A program made the translations under genes and the position numbers. A model generated the notes under the pieces. That model saw only the letters and a list, made by a program, of their open reading frames with translations. It was not told the DNA's origin and made no database searches. Of a stretch of DNA of 33,329 nucleotides, positions 6,276 through 13,714 are shown piece after piece. Position 1 is the first letter of the stretch; every line of letters begins with the position of its first letter. Source of the stretch: a virus; the IMG/VR virus record IMGVR_UViG_3300043409_001504, positions 1-33,329 of that record, one strand, 5' to 3'.

Positions 6276-6283
6276 TATATTTG
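6276..6283 (+). promoter_or_regulatory. Bacteroidota promoter -7 box (rightward early operon)
   Basis: TATATTTG followed by C lies in a very AT-rich stretch 45 nt upstream of the first plus-strand gene at 6328. It forms a divergent pair with the leftward box at 6200-6207. Confidence 0.65.
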
Positions 6284-6327
6284 CATAGTCAATATGACAA
6301 AAACAAAAAAACTTTAAAGCAAAACAT

Positions 6328-6483
6328 ATGACAACAATAGATATGCAATTTACAATTGCAATTATAGCTGGTATTATTCTCGGCATTTGGATAGGCTGCA
6401 AATTTATGGAACATATTTACAACAAAGACCTCACAGAAATGGCAAAACATATTTTAGAACTTGAAAAAGAATTATCAAAATGA
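6328..6483 (+). CDS. Small single-pass membrane protein (51 aa)
   Basis: Residues 8-24 (FTIAIIAGIILGIWIGC) form one transmembrane segment, followed by a soluble helical tail ending in ELEKELSK. It is the first gene of the early operon. Its TGA overlaps the ATG of the next gene (ATGA). Function is unknown. Confidence 0.6.
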   Translation: MTTIDMQFTIAIIAGIILGIWIGCKFMEHIYNKDLTEMAKHILELEKELSK

Positions 6484-6734
6484 ACCTACAACATTTAATA
6501 AAAACACACGAAACAGCTATTAAAGTACTTCGAGAAATTAACGCAGAAACTTTATTGTTGCAATACAATGTTACCACTAACAATAAGCTGCCAGAGCCTA
6601 GCCGTTACCTTAACGCTGTTATAAAAAGTAAACAATCTACCATTAAGGCACTTTGCAATAAATACGATGTTGTTACGGCTGCCTTTGATAGTTCTATTGA
6701 TAACCCTATATTTGAAAGATATGCCAAAACCTAA
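6480..6734 (+). CDS. Hypothetical 84-aa early protein
   Basis: The protein is helical and basic, MNLQHLIKTHETAIKVLRE..., with no recognised motif. It overlaps the gene before by 4 nt and the gene after by 14 nt, so it belongs to a compact early operon. Early phage genes of this size are often host-takeover proteins, but nothing in the sequence shows that here. Confidence 0.6.
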   Translation: MNLQHLIKTHETAIKVLREINAETLLLQYNVTTNNKLPEPSRYLNAVIKSKQSTIKALCNKYDVVTAAFDSSIDNPIFERYAKT

Positions 6735-6891
6735 AAGAGATTACAACGTAACTTTAAAACTATTTGTACACGATAAGTTAAGGCATGAACAACGTATTAA
6801 CCCTAAACAAATAGCCAACACCCTGCAAAGATGGCTACCTTTATATGGTAGTATTCATAAAATATATTATACAATAACAAGTAAATTTTAA
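6721..6891 (+). CDS. Hypothetical 56-aa basic early protein
   Basis: The frame is open from 6667, but the start is more likely ATG 6721 (MPKPKRDYNVTLKLFVHDKL), which limits overlap with the previous gene to 14 nt. The protein is very basic (many Lys/Arg/His) with a strand-helix outline and a C-terminal aromatic stretch (KIYYTITSKF). It could bind nucleic acid. No family is recognised. Confidence 0.5.
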   Translation: MPKPKRDYNVTLKLFVHDKLRHEQRINPKQIANTLQRWLPLYGSIHKIYYTITSKF

Positions 6892-6985
6892 CCACACCAG
6901 CTCTGGTCATCTGGCAATAATTATGAAACTACAAGTAGCAACAAGAAAAAAAAACTATTGGTAAAAAATGGCAAAAAGTATTTTT

Positions 6986-7100
6986 GGAGATGTGGCGAAA
7001 TTGGTAAACGCTAATGTGGTAAGATGTAAAGCCTTGAACTATTTATAGTTAGGTTGCCAGCAAAGTTTACATCATGCAGGTTCGACCCCTGCCATCTCCG
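6986..7100 (+). tRNA. tRNA-like element with abnormal anticodon region
   Basis: The ends are those of a tRNA: a 7-bp acceptor stem (GGAGATG 6986-6992 with CATCTCC 7093-7099), a D arm GCGAAATTGGTAAACGC with the GGT core, and a perfect T arm GCAGG-TTCGACC-CCTGC (7076-7092). CCA is not encoded. The body resembles tRNA-Leu. Between the D and T stems are 64 nt instead of about 35, with no 5-bp stem plus 7-nt loop at the expected place. Instead GATGTAAA (7023-7030) pairs with TTTACATC (7066-7073) around an inner hairpin (AACTA/TAGTT). The anticodon cannot be assigned. It may be a degraded tRNA, one carrying an insertion, or a structured RNA that mimics tRNA. Confidence 0.6.
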
Positions 7101-7114
7101 CTAAATTAATTTAT

Positions 7115-7270
7115 ATGAGATTATTATTTTTAACAGCGTTCTTTTGCTACATACTTTTTGTTAGGTAGTTTCCCTACATTGCAATTTTATTAACTTGCAT
7201 TACATTGGCATGGTTATTTTATGAGTATAAAAACACAATCTATCAAGATGATAAGATAATTATTGAATAA
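7115..7270 (+). pseudogene. Small membrane protein interrupted by an in-frame amber codon
   Basis: ATG 7115 opens MRLLFLTAFFCYILFVR, then TAG (7166-7168), then the same frame continues with FPYIAILLTCITLAWLFYEY and a charged tail to TAA at 7270. Together this would be a 50-residue two-helix membrane protein. The second part has no ATG. The TAG is either a nonsense mutation or is read through; other genes here end in TAG, so general recoding is unlikely. It is the last plus-strand element before the convergent terminator. Confidence 0.4.
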
Positions 7271-7310
7271 TTTACTTAACTTTGTTTTTTCATATAGCAA
7301 GCAATCGTTT

Positions 7311-7342
7311 AACCAGCATGTTTCTACATGCTGGTTTTGACT
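7311..7342. terminator. Convergent transcription terminator
   Basis: A perfect 10-bp stem (AACCAGCATG 7311-7320, CATGCTGGTT 7327-7336) with a 6-nt loop is followed by TTGACTTTTT on the plus strand. It lies between the rightward early genes and the 3' end of the leftward helicase operon, so it probably ends the early transcript and may shield both directions. Confidence 0.75.
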
Positions 7343-7356
7343 TTTTATAATTGACT

Positions 7357-8580
7357 TTATAACCCTTTCTTATAATGAGTAAGCGTATAATCTTTTTTTT
7401 GCTCCACAGCCTTATAAATCTTTTCTTCTATTCCATCAACAAAAAAAAGCCAATACACAATAGCCTCATCCACTCGATCCTTTGTTTGCATCCTTGCACG
7501 AGCCTGCCAATAACTAACAGCCGAAAAGTCTATGTTATACATAATTAAGCAATCCGCACTACTTAAATTAATACCTTCCCTACCACTTTGCACTTGGCTA
7601 ATAAATACAGCATCATTGCCAGCCTTATTAAATAGCATTGGATCGGTTACTATTCTACCTGCAAAAGCCCATATTAATGCTGTTGCCTCAGCTACATATT
7701 TATAAAAAATAGCTATCTTTTTACCTGCAAACTTTTCTTTTATATACTCTGCTTTACTTGTATCAATTACTAAAGCATTGCCATCCTCTATCTTAACAGT
7801 ACCTCCGCAAAGTTGGTGTACTTTATTCATCTCTTTAACGGCTGTATCTGCTAAAATAACATTGCCATCCTTTGTAGTTATTATCTTATCCTTTTGCAGC
7901 TTCTTTATAGCCCAACTTATTTTATTTGGCATTGGCAGCTTAATTATCCTTTCTTCAACAAACGAAGTAAAGCCTGCTTGTTCCTGTGTGTAGCTAATTA
8001 TTAAGTGTTGTACTTTTTCAAGTACCATTTCTTTTTTAGTTTTAGAATAGTCATTTATTTGCCTATTGTACAAAAACTTTACCGATGGTATGCCATACAC
8101 TTTATGCCATTCATAGAACTTTTTTTCTATAAATGGTGAAAAGCTACTAATAAAAAATTGGTGGTAAAATTGGCTATAACTTTCTGGTGTTGGCGTACCC
8201 GATAAATAAATGATAGACTTATTGGTGCAAATCCTTTTTAGTTCTTTTACTCTTTCTGCTGGTTGTGGGTATTGCCCCAGGCAATGAGCTTCATCTAAAA
8301 TAATCAAATCAAAATCATTCTCACACTTGTGCAAACTTTCATAATTAATGCAGTACATATCAAAAGGTTTGCCAATGGCCTCATAGTCTTTTAAAATGCT
8401 GCTAATTGCTTTTAGCTTAGTTACAAACAATAATTTTTTTGCACCATATAATTTAGCAGTATGCAGCGAAGTAATCGTTTTACCTGTACGTACCTGCATT
8501 GCTAAATAAGCTATCTTAAAATTAACAAGCAGGCTTAAAGCCTGCTCGGATATAGTTGTTTGGTAATCTCTTAGTTGCAT
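7357..8580 (-). CDS. SF2 DNA helicase (phage SNF2/DEAD-like)
   Basis: This 407-residue protein carries the superfamily 2 motifs in order: Q-like LRDYQ at residues 3-7, Walker A QVRTGKT at 29-35 (Lys34), Walker B DEAH at 96-99, motif III SGTPT at 127-131, a REGINLSSAD motif V region, and motif VI QARARMQTKDR near 359-369. Such phage helicases act in replication, recombination-dependent repair or fork remodelling in the cytoplasm. It is the last gene of a minus-strand trio with the exonuclease (10-nt overlap) and the ssDNA-binding-like protein, which supports a joint role in DNA metabolism. Its length is usual for compact phage SF2 helicases. Confidence 0.88.
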   Translation of the reverse strand: MQLRDYQTTISEQALSLLVNFKIAYLAMQVRTGKTITSLHTAKLYGAKKLLFVTKLKAISSILKDYEAIGKPFDMYCINYESLHKCENDFDLIILDEAHCLGQYPQPAERVKELKRICTNKSIIYLSGTPTPESYSQFYHQFFISSFSPFIEKKFYEWHKVYGIPSVKFLYNRQINDYSKTKKEMVLEKVQHLIISYTQEQAGFTSFVEERIIKLPMPNKISWAIKKLQKDKIITTKDGNVILADTAVKEMNKVHQLCGGTVKIEDGNALVIDTSKAEYIKEKFAGKKIAIFYKYVAEATALIWAFAGRIVTDPMLFNKAGNDAVFISQVQSGREGINLSSADCLIMYNIDFSAVSYWQARARMQTKDRVDEAIVYWLFFVDGIEEKIYKAVEQKKDYTLTHYKKGL

Positions 8581-9305
8581 TGTTTTTTATGTGTTAAAGT
8601 GTAAGAAAATTGTTTTGGTTTATCGCCTTCATGTTCGGCAAGCCATAAATTTTGAACGCTTCTAAATAGTTGAAAATCTTTTCGAGTATCTTCTTTTGTT
8701 ACCAACTGCCAACCTATGCCTTGCATATCTTTTTTAGTACGTGTCTTTGCATTGAGCCAAAGGATAGCAACACCATCAACAGCCATCTTTGTTTCTACCA
8801 ATAATGCCTCTCTATAAGCTGCAATTTGCAACCAGTAGCTATTATAAATACCGTTGCTTGTTTTAATATCCAACACATACTTTTTGCCACCTATCTCACA
8901 TACTCTATCAATAGTACCAGCGAAACCTAGTATTGGGCTTAACACTTGCTGCTCGATTAACAGGTGTTGTGGCTTCAATGCAGCCGTAAAATCAACGTAT
9001 CTTTCAAACATTGCCCATTCATCCATTGAGTAATTAGGTTGCCCATTTTCGCCCAATAAATTACATTCTAAACCATTATCATAATCTTCTGTTAATTGGT
9101 GAACGGTTGAACCCCTACGACCTGCTGCATTTCTTATTTCATCTGCCTTGCTGCCTGATTCTTTCATCCATTGTAATAGTGGATAAGGCTTTGGATAGGC
9201 TTCTAATATTGTGGTTGCACTTGGGTAATATTCGCCTGTTTCCCTATCAACGTAGTATCTACCATCTAAAAATGTAAGTTGATTATTTTGAATTGTTGTT
9301 AGCAT
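8571..9305 (-). CDS. PD-(D/E)XK exonuclease (RecB/Cas4-like, phage type)
   Basis: The 244-residue protein has the nuclease core: GSTVH (His69), a preceding-strand Glu/Gln near 118-120, GFAGTIDRV (Asp133), YVLDIKTS (Asp146 and Lys148, the D-x-K motif) and QIAAYREA (Gln160, Tyr164), the last being the RecB-family QxxxY motif. These enzymes degrade or resect DNA ends and commonly act with a recombinase or ssDNA-binding partner in phage recombination modules. The N-terminal YYPSATTIL motif is also typical. The gene lies between the ssDNA-binding-like gene and the helicase and overlaps the latter by 10 nt. A 10-bp hairpin lies in its leader. Confidence 0.88.
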   Translation of the reverse strand: MLTTIQNNQLTFLDGRYYVDRETGEYYPSATTILEAYPKPYPLLQWMKESGSKADEIRNAAGRRGSTVHQLTEDYDNGLECNLLGENGQPNYSMDEWAMFERYVDFTAALKPQHLLIEQQVLSPILGFAGTIDRVCEIGGKKYVLDIKTSNGIYNSYWLQIAAYREALLVETKMAVDGVAILWLNAKTRTKKDMQGIGWQLVTKEDTRKDFQLFRSVQNLWLAEHEGDKPKQFSYTLTHKKQCN

Positions 9306-9325
9306 ATCGTTTTTTTTTTTTATTT

Positions 9326-9353
9326 AAGGGTGTAGTGTTTTTGCTACACCCTT
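9326..9353. promoter_or_regulatory. Intercistronic hairpin before the exonuclease gene
   Basis: AAGGGTGTAG (9326-9335) and CTACACCCTT (9344-9353) form a perfect 10-bp stem around an 8-nt loop, located between the ssDNA-binding-like gene and the exonuclease. On the transcribed minus strand it is followed by an A-rich run, not a U run, so it is not a standard terminator. It may stabilise the upstream transcript or set a ratio between the genes. Confidence 0.5.
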
Positions 9354-9360
9354 GTATGAA

Positions 9361-9972
9361 TTAAAATGGTGCATCCTCTAAATCTTCGCCACCTTCGTCA
9401 TTGGTAGGTGCTGCTGCTATTTTAGCAAAACATTCTTTTGCAATGTTTTCTAAAAACTCTGTCATATCGCTATCATCCCATTTTAATTTACCCTTAACTT
9501 TTATTTGCTTCATTTCTGGTAATCCATTGGGTGAATCCTTTGTAAATGCTGGAGCAATTTTTACAAAGCCATTGCCATCATTTTGATAACAAGTTATACC
9601 TGTAATTTTCTTTATTGCATCTTGTTTGTCATTCATTGACCAAGGCATAAATTTAACTAGCTTTGTCAAGTCAATATTTGGCAAAGCCTTAAAAAAACTT
9701 GCCGAATAACGGCTAGAGTATGGCATGTTAACAATGTAGTTATCTTCGCCATCTTTAAACTTTAAACACCATTGTTTGCCAAAATCGTTTTCCTTTGTTT
9801 CTGCACCTACTAATAATGCAACTAAATCTTTGTACTTTTCTTCGTGTACTAACTTACCTGTTTTAGTTACCCTTTGAACTGTATCGGCTGTTGCTTCTCT
9901 AAAAGAACGCACAAGGTTACCATCGGTAACGGACAAGTAAATAGTGTTACTTGATTGTTTTGAAAGTGCCAT
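9361..9972 (-). CDS. Putative phage single-stranded-DNA-binding protein
   Basis: The frame is open to 10008, but the start at 9972 (MALSKQSSNTIYLSV, 203 aa) is preferred because the TATTTTTG promoter box begins 34 nt upstream of it and would otherwise overlap the coding sequence. The middle is strand-rich (LVALLVGAETK, KQWCLKFKDGEDNYIVNMPYSS), compatible with an OB fold. The C-terminus is EGGEDLEDAPF, the acidic tail ending in Pro-Phe by which SSB proteins contact replication partners. It heads the operon with the exonuclease and helicase. Sequence similarity to known SSBs is otherwise weak, so the call rests on the tail and context; a recombination-mediator role is the main alternative. Confidence 0.6.
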   Translation of the reverse strand: MALSKQSSNTIYLSVTDGNLVRSFREATADTVQRVTKTGKLVHEEKYKDLVALLVGAETKENDFGKQWCLKFKDGEDNYIVNMPYSSRYSASFFKALPNIDLTKLVKFMPWSMNDKQDAIKKITGITCYQNDGNGFVKIAPAFTKDSPNGLPEMKQIKVKGKLKWDDSDMTEFLENIAKECFAKIAAAPTNDEGGEDLEDAPF

Positions 9973-10005
9973 AATTATTAATGTAGTTTGTTTTATTCTA
10001 CTTTG

Positions 10006-10013
10006 CAAAAATA
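10006..10013 (-). promoter_or_regulatory. Promoter -7 box of the leftward DNA-metabolism operon
   Basis: The minus strand reads TATTTTTG followed by C, matching TAnnTTTG, 34 nt upstream of the ATG at 9972. It is divergent to the box at 10061. Confidence 0.6.
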
Positions 10014-10060
10014 GAAATAATAAACTAAATAAAAAAATTAATTTTTAATTTGTTTAATTG

Positions 10061-10068
10061 TATATTTG
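10061..10068 (+). promoter_or_regulatory. Promoter -7 box of the rightward replication operon
   Basis: TATATTTG followed by CAAAAAC lies 15 nt upstream of the ATG at 10083. No well-placed TTG -33 element is seen. Confidence 0.65.
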
Positions 10069-10082
10069 CAAAAACAAACTAT

Positions 10083-10250
10083 ATGCAAGAAATAAATTTT
10101 GAACACTACAACGCTAAATGGTGCGTTATTATTGATGAAGATGGTTGCATTTTAAAAGCCTTTTGCAACGATTTAAAAGTAAGGCTTACACCAATTAGAG
10201 AGGAACTTATTTACTCACACATTAAAAAAAACAAATTATGGATCAAGTAA
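10083..10250 (+). CDS. Hypothetical 55-aa protein
   Basis: The ORF can be extended to 10050, but that would start inside the promoter; ATG 10083 (MQEINFEHYNAKWCVIIDED) is preferred. It is a small alpha/beta protein with an acidic turn (IDEDGCI). It is the first gene of the rightward replication operon and overlaps the next by 13 nt. Function is unknown. Confidence 0.6.
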   Translation: MQEINFEHYNAKWCVIIDEDGCILKAFCNDLKVRLTPIREELIYSHIKKNKLWIK

Positions 10251-10384
10251 GACGTGGACCAAAAGAAAAACCAGCCGAAGAAAAAAAAGTCGCTGTTGTA
10301 TTTTGGGTTAAACAAAAACATTATTTAGAAGCTAAAAAAGATGCCAATGTCATTGAAAGAAAGTATCATACAAAAAAAAGTTAG
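10238..10384 (+). CDS. Hypothetical 48-aa basic protein
   Basis: MDQVRRGPKEKPAEEKKVAV is followed by a strand VFWVKQKHYL and a very basic tail. The start overlaps the previous gene by 13 nt, and the end (TAG) overlaps the VRR-NUC gene by 44 nt. The strand plus helix layout with flanking basic residues suggests DNA binding; no family is certain. Confidence 0.55.
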   Translation: MDQVRRGPKEKPAEEKKVAVVFWVKQKHYLEAKKDANVIERKYHTKKS

Positions 10385-10619
10385 CGACTATTTTAAGCTA
10401 CAAGGCTGGCTTGTTGTTAAGGTTATTCAATGTACTTTAAATGGATTTCCAGATTTAATGCTTTTTAAAAATGGCAAAACTTTTTTTATTGAAACAAAAG
10501 CAGAAGGTGGTATAGTTTCCCCTTTGCAATTTTACCGACATGAGCAGTTAATGAAGGAAGGTTTTGAGGTTTATATTATTTACAATTTAAACGATTTGCA
10601 CAATGTTAAAATCAGCTAA
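10341..10619 (+). CDS. VRR-NUC domain nuclease
   Basis: The 92-residue protein is essentially a single VRR-NUC domain: an N-terminal helix (ESIIQKKVSDYFKLQGW), GFPDLMLF with the catalytic Asp, FIETKAEGG with the E-x-K pair, and SPLQ-x-x-x-x-E-x-L-x-x-x-G. This PD-(D/E)XK subfamily cleaves structured DNA, and stand-alone phage versions act as Holliday-junction or flap nucleases. An alternative start is ATG 10347. The reading overlaps the primase gene by 17 nt, so it is co-translated with the replication protein. Confidence 0.85.
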   Translation: MPMSLKESIIQKKVSDYFKLQGWLVVKVIQCTLNGFPDLMLFKNGKTFFIETKAEGGIVSPLQFYRHEQLMKEGFEVYIIYNLNDLHNVKIS

Positions 10620-13092
10620 ATTCTACGTTCAAAATGAATGTAGCATTATTGCTACTGGCGATAATAAAAGGGCAATTATGCCTTGGAAGGAATACCAAAA
10701 TAGAATAGCTACAATTGATGAACTGAAGGTTCAATTTGAGCATGATAAGTGTAAAGGTTTAGCTGTTATTTGTGGGCAGGTTAGCAGCAACCTTGAGGTT
10801 ATTGATGTTGATTTGAAATATGATATTAGTGGTACTCTTTGGCAGCGTTTAAAAGAAGCTGCACCAATTATTAATGACTTGTATTGTGTTCAAACTAAAA
10901 GCGGCGGTTATCATATTTACTATCGTTGTGAGCATATCGAAGGGAACATGAAGTTAGCGAACCGCCCTGCAACTGATGAAGAAATAAAAGCAACACCACA
11001 TTTAAAAGAAGTTGTACTTATTGAAACAAGGGGCGAAGGTGGTTATGTTATTGCTCCACCAACGGATGGTTACACAAAAGTTAATGAGTTTAAATTAACT
11101 GTAATATCTATTGAGCAACGTGAGGAACTTTTAACCGCTTGCCGTTCTTTTAATGAAGTGGTGCAAGTCCATAAGCCACCAATTCAAACAACTGTTAGTA
11201 ATTCTTTTGACACGACACCTTGGGACGACTACAACAATAAAGCTAATGTAGTTGAACTACTTGAAAGGCATGGATGGAAGAGTATTGATGTACGTGGTGA
11301 AAGAACGGTTATGCTTCGCCCCGGGGTTACTGATAGTAAAAGTAGTGGCGATTACCATCATGGATTAAAGCTATTTAAAGTATTTACTACCAGCAGCCAA
11401 TTTGAGCCTAATAAAGGTTATTCACCTTATGCGGTGTACACTATTTTAGAACACAACGGAGATTACTCTAAAGCTGCAAAACAGCTTATTACAGATGGCT
11501 TTGGGGATGCTGCAAAGTCTTTTGATAAAAGGTTATTGAACAAAGTAAATAAAAGCCTTGGTGCTGGTTTCTCAAAAGAAAAGATAGTCGAACAATTGAT
11601 GGTTGAAAATAGCCTTGCTAAAAATGTTGCTGAACAAACCATAGAAGATATTTTATTGGCTAATGGTGAAAAGGTGCTAACATTTTGGGAGGTTATAGAA
11701 AGTAAAAGCGGAAAAGATATAAAAATTTTAAGGCATAAGTTTATCAACTTTCTTTTTGAAAGTGGCTTTCACTTATTTTTTTATGAAAAGGGCAATAGCA
11801 TTTACAGGATGGTTTACCAACGAGATGGTTTTGTTGAAGAAGCCACAGCAGAAAGTATTAAAAAACATATTAAAAATTATATTCAAAACCTGCCGCCGAA
11901 GTTTGATAGTATTACACCAAATGAACTTTTAGAAATAGTATTGAAAGGCTCTGATAGTTATTTTGGTAAAGGATTAATTGAGTTCTTAGATGCTAAAGAT
12001 ATTGATCTTTTAAAAGATGATGCCGATACTGCTTACTTCCCTTTTATCAATGGGATTGTGAAAATTACAAAGGATGGTGCTAAGCTGCTTAGTTACGGTG
12101 AAGTAGGAAAAGCTGTTTGGAAAAGCCAAGTAATAGACTTTAAAATTGATGTAGATAATGATTTTGATTATCAACTGTGTGAGTTCTATAAGTTTATGGA
12201 AAAGGTATCCGGAGAAGAGGATGAAAAGCTAGTGTATATGATTAGTTTAATTGGCTACCTATTGCACCGATATAAAGACCCCTCCCGACCTTGGGCTGTT
12301 GTTCTTGCAGAAGAAACAGAGGATGAAAAAAATGGCGGTGGCACTGGTAAAGGAATAGCTGTAAAGGCATTAAGCTACATGGCAAATGTTGAAAGGGTTG
12401 ATGGTAAAAACTTTAAGCTAGATAAAAACTTTGCCTTTCAACGTGTGGGGCTAGATACAAAAGTAGTAGCTATTGAAGATGTTAGAAAAAATGTTGACTT
12501 TGAAGGTTTTTACTCTATTATTACTGAAGGTATAACCGTTGAAAAGAAAAACAAAGATGAACTTTTTATACCTTACAAAGACTCTCCAAAAATACTTTTT
12601 ACCACTAACTATACTATCCCTTCAATAGGCAACCATGCAAAACGTAGGCAACGAGTTTTTGAGTTTAGCAACTTTTTTAGTAGCAAATACACACCAGCAG
12701 ACTTATTTGGCCATAAACTATTTGACGATTGGGATCAGGACGAATGGAATAGGTTTTACAATTTAATGTTTACATGCGTTGCTTTCTATTTTAACAATGG
12801 TGTAAAAGAAACTGAAAACGGCAATAAATTAAAGCGTAAGCATATAAAAATTAACTTTGGTGAGGAATTATTGGAATGGTGGGATGGGCAAATAGAGCAG
12901 CTATTTGAGAACCATAAACCATTTAGAGAGCTTTACACTAGCTTCCTTACAATTAATGATTTTGATAAAAAAGATTACTCACAAAAACGATTTAAAAAGG
13001 CTTTAGAGGAATGTTGCGAAAAGTTTGAGTTTACCCTAGATTGTAGGAAAAATATTCAAACTAGGCTATCAGAATATAAGATAATAAAATAA
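10603..13092 (+). CDS. Primase-polymerase/SF3 helicase replication protein
   Basis: This 829-residue protein has two parts. The N-terminal 200 residues are a PrimPol-type bifunctional primase-polymerase: LEVIDVDLK gives the metal-binding D-x-D, SGGYHIYYR the conserved His, and ETRGEGGYVIAPPT the nucleotide-site Gly-rich segment. The C-terminal half is a D5-like SF3 helicase: Walker A GGGTGKG (Lys583), Walker B VVAIED (Glu625, Asp626) and sensor-1 FTTN (666-669). This combination makes primers and unwinds DNA at the phage origin. The gene is followed by a repeat-rich intergenic region that could be the origin. Confidence 0.9.
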   Translation: MLKSAKFYVQNECSIIATGDNKRAIMPWKEYQNRIATIDELKVQFEHDKCKGLAVICGQVSSNLEVIDVDLKYDISGTLWQRLKEAAPIINDLYCVQTKSGGYHIYYRCEHIEGNMKLANRPATDEEIKATPHLKEVVLIETRGEGGYVIAPPTDGYTKVNEFKLTVISIEQREELLTACRSFNEVVQVHKPPIQTTVSNSFDTTPWDDYNNKANVVELLERHGWKSIDVRGERTVMLRPGVTDSKSSGDYHHGLKLFKVFTTSSQFEPNKGYSPYAVYTILEHNGDYSKAAKQLITDGFGDAAKSFDKRLLNKVNKSLGAGFSKEKIVEQLMVENSLAKNVAEQTIEDILLANGEKVLTFWEVIESKSGKDIKILRHKFINFLFESGFHLFFYEKGNSIYRMVYQRDGFVEEATAESIKKHIKNYIQNLPPKFDSITPNELLEIVLKGSDSYFGKGLIEFLDAKDIDLLKDDADTAYFPFINGIVKITKDGAKLLSYGEVGKAVWKSQVIDFKIDVDNDFDYQLCEFYKFMEKVSGEEDEKLVYMISLIGYLLHRYKDPSRPWAVVLAEETEDEKNGGGTGKGIAVKALSYMANVERVDGKNFKLDKNFAFQRVGLDTKVVAIEDVRKNVDFEGFYSIITEGITVEKKNKDELFIPYKDSPKILFTTNYTIPSIGNHAKRRQRVFEFSNFFSSKYTPADLFGHKLFDDWDQDEWNRFYNLMFTCVAFYFNNGVKETENGNKLKRKHIKINFGEELLEWWDGQIEQLFENHKPFRELYTSFLTINDFDKKDYSQKRFKKALEECCEKFEFTLDCRKNIQTRLSEYKIIK

Positions 13093-13103
13093 TATGGGCA
13101 TTT

Positions 13104-13266
13104 TTGAAGCGATTTGCAAAAAATGGATTTGCAGCAAATACAATGGTAGTAAGGGTTGAAGTGATTGAAGCGATTTTTTTATATTTACTAAGGGGGGTAT
13201 AAAAAAAGTAAAATATTCTTAGGGGGGGAAAGTAATAAACAGCGTTAAATCGCTTCACCACTTCAA
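13104..13266. repeat. Repeat-rich non-coding region with G runs (candidate origin or switch)
   Basis: TTGAAGCGATTT occurs at 13104-13115 and 13165-13176 and inverted at 13247-13258. The longer arms 13156-13176 and 13247-13266 form a 20-bp imperfect inverted repeat. Its 70-nt interior contains two similar G-tract elements, CTAAGGGGGG (to 13197) and CTTAGGGGGGG (to 13228), separated by an AT-rich stretch. It sits between the replication protein and the late operon. Confidence 0.6.
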
Positions 13267-13268
13267 TT

Positions 13269-13299
13269 TTGTAGTTTCAAATAAATACTTATAACTTTA
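13269..13299 (+). promoter_or_regulatory. Candidate late-operon promoter
   Basis: TTG at 13269-13271 and TAACTTTA at 13292-13299 are 20 bp apart, fitting the Bacteroidota -33/-7 layout with one mismatch in the -7 box. The ATG at 13315 follows 15 nt later. Confidence 0.5.
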
Positions 13300-13314
13300 C
13301 AAAAACAAAACACC

Positions 13315-13695
13315 ATGAAAAAATTATTAATTATCTTACTACTTGCTGTAAGTGTAACAAGTTACTCTCAGCAAATAAACGTTGAACATATATCAACTGA
13401 CAATTATAGCCACAACGCTGTAACAGCCAAAATAAGGCTGTTTGACAACATTGGTGTATACATTGGTTATTCAAACAAAAATACAGTGCCTATTGGACTT
13501 TATTTAAACGTCCCAATAGATAAAACATTTTTACTTACTTATCGTTTTGGATTAATTACTTCTAAAGGAATTAACTCTTCTTTACTTGGTGGGTATAATG
13601 GTAAATGGTTTACTATTCAAACTGGTATCACAGGTACAGAGGTAAATAGAAATATAAAATCGGGAATTATTGTTAATTTTGGGATAAAGTTTTGA
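13315..13695 (+). CDS. Small outer-membrane beta-barrel-like protein with signal peptide
   Basis: The 126-residue precursor begins with a clear signal peptide (MKKLLIILLLAVSVTSYSQQ). The mature part of about 107 residues is a series of alternating polar/apolar strands with turns (KIRLFDNIGVYIGYS, PIGLYLNV, FLLTYRFGLI, SSLLGGYNGKWFTIQTGITG) and ends in a C-terminal phenylalanine (IIVNFGIKF), the usual signal for outer-membrane barrel assembly. A phage gene making an outer-membrane protein suggests receptor masking or superinfection exclusion, but this is inference. It is the first gene after the candidate late promoter, directly before the terminase genes. Confidence 0.65.
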   Translation: MKKLLIILLLAVSVTSYSQQINVEHISTDNYSHNAVTAKIRLFDNIGVYIGYSNKNTVPIGLYLNVPIDKTFLLTYRFGLITSKGINSSLLGGYNGKWFTIQTGITGTEVNRNIKSGIIVNFGIKF

Positions 13696-13714
13696 ATAAA
13701 CAAAACCTATCATT

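Noticed and set aside
6968-7048. 26-codon ORF (MAKSIFGDVAK...) through the tRNA-like element
   Set aside because: The acceptor and T-arm pairing explains the sequence better than coding; the frame stops inside the structure.
7115-7270. Genome-wide amber recoding
   Set aside because: TAG is used as a normal stop in the genes ending at 2203, 5447, 6000, 10384 and 22255.
13094-13159. 21-codon plus-strand ORF starting just after the primase
   Set aside because: Very short, overlaps the TTGAAGCGATTT repeats and has no supporting start signal beyond proximity.
13061-13261. 66-aa minus-strand ORF across the repeat-rich intergenic region
   Set aside because: It is built from the repeats and the tail of the primase gene, with no promoter or family resemblance; likely chance.
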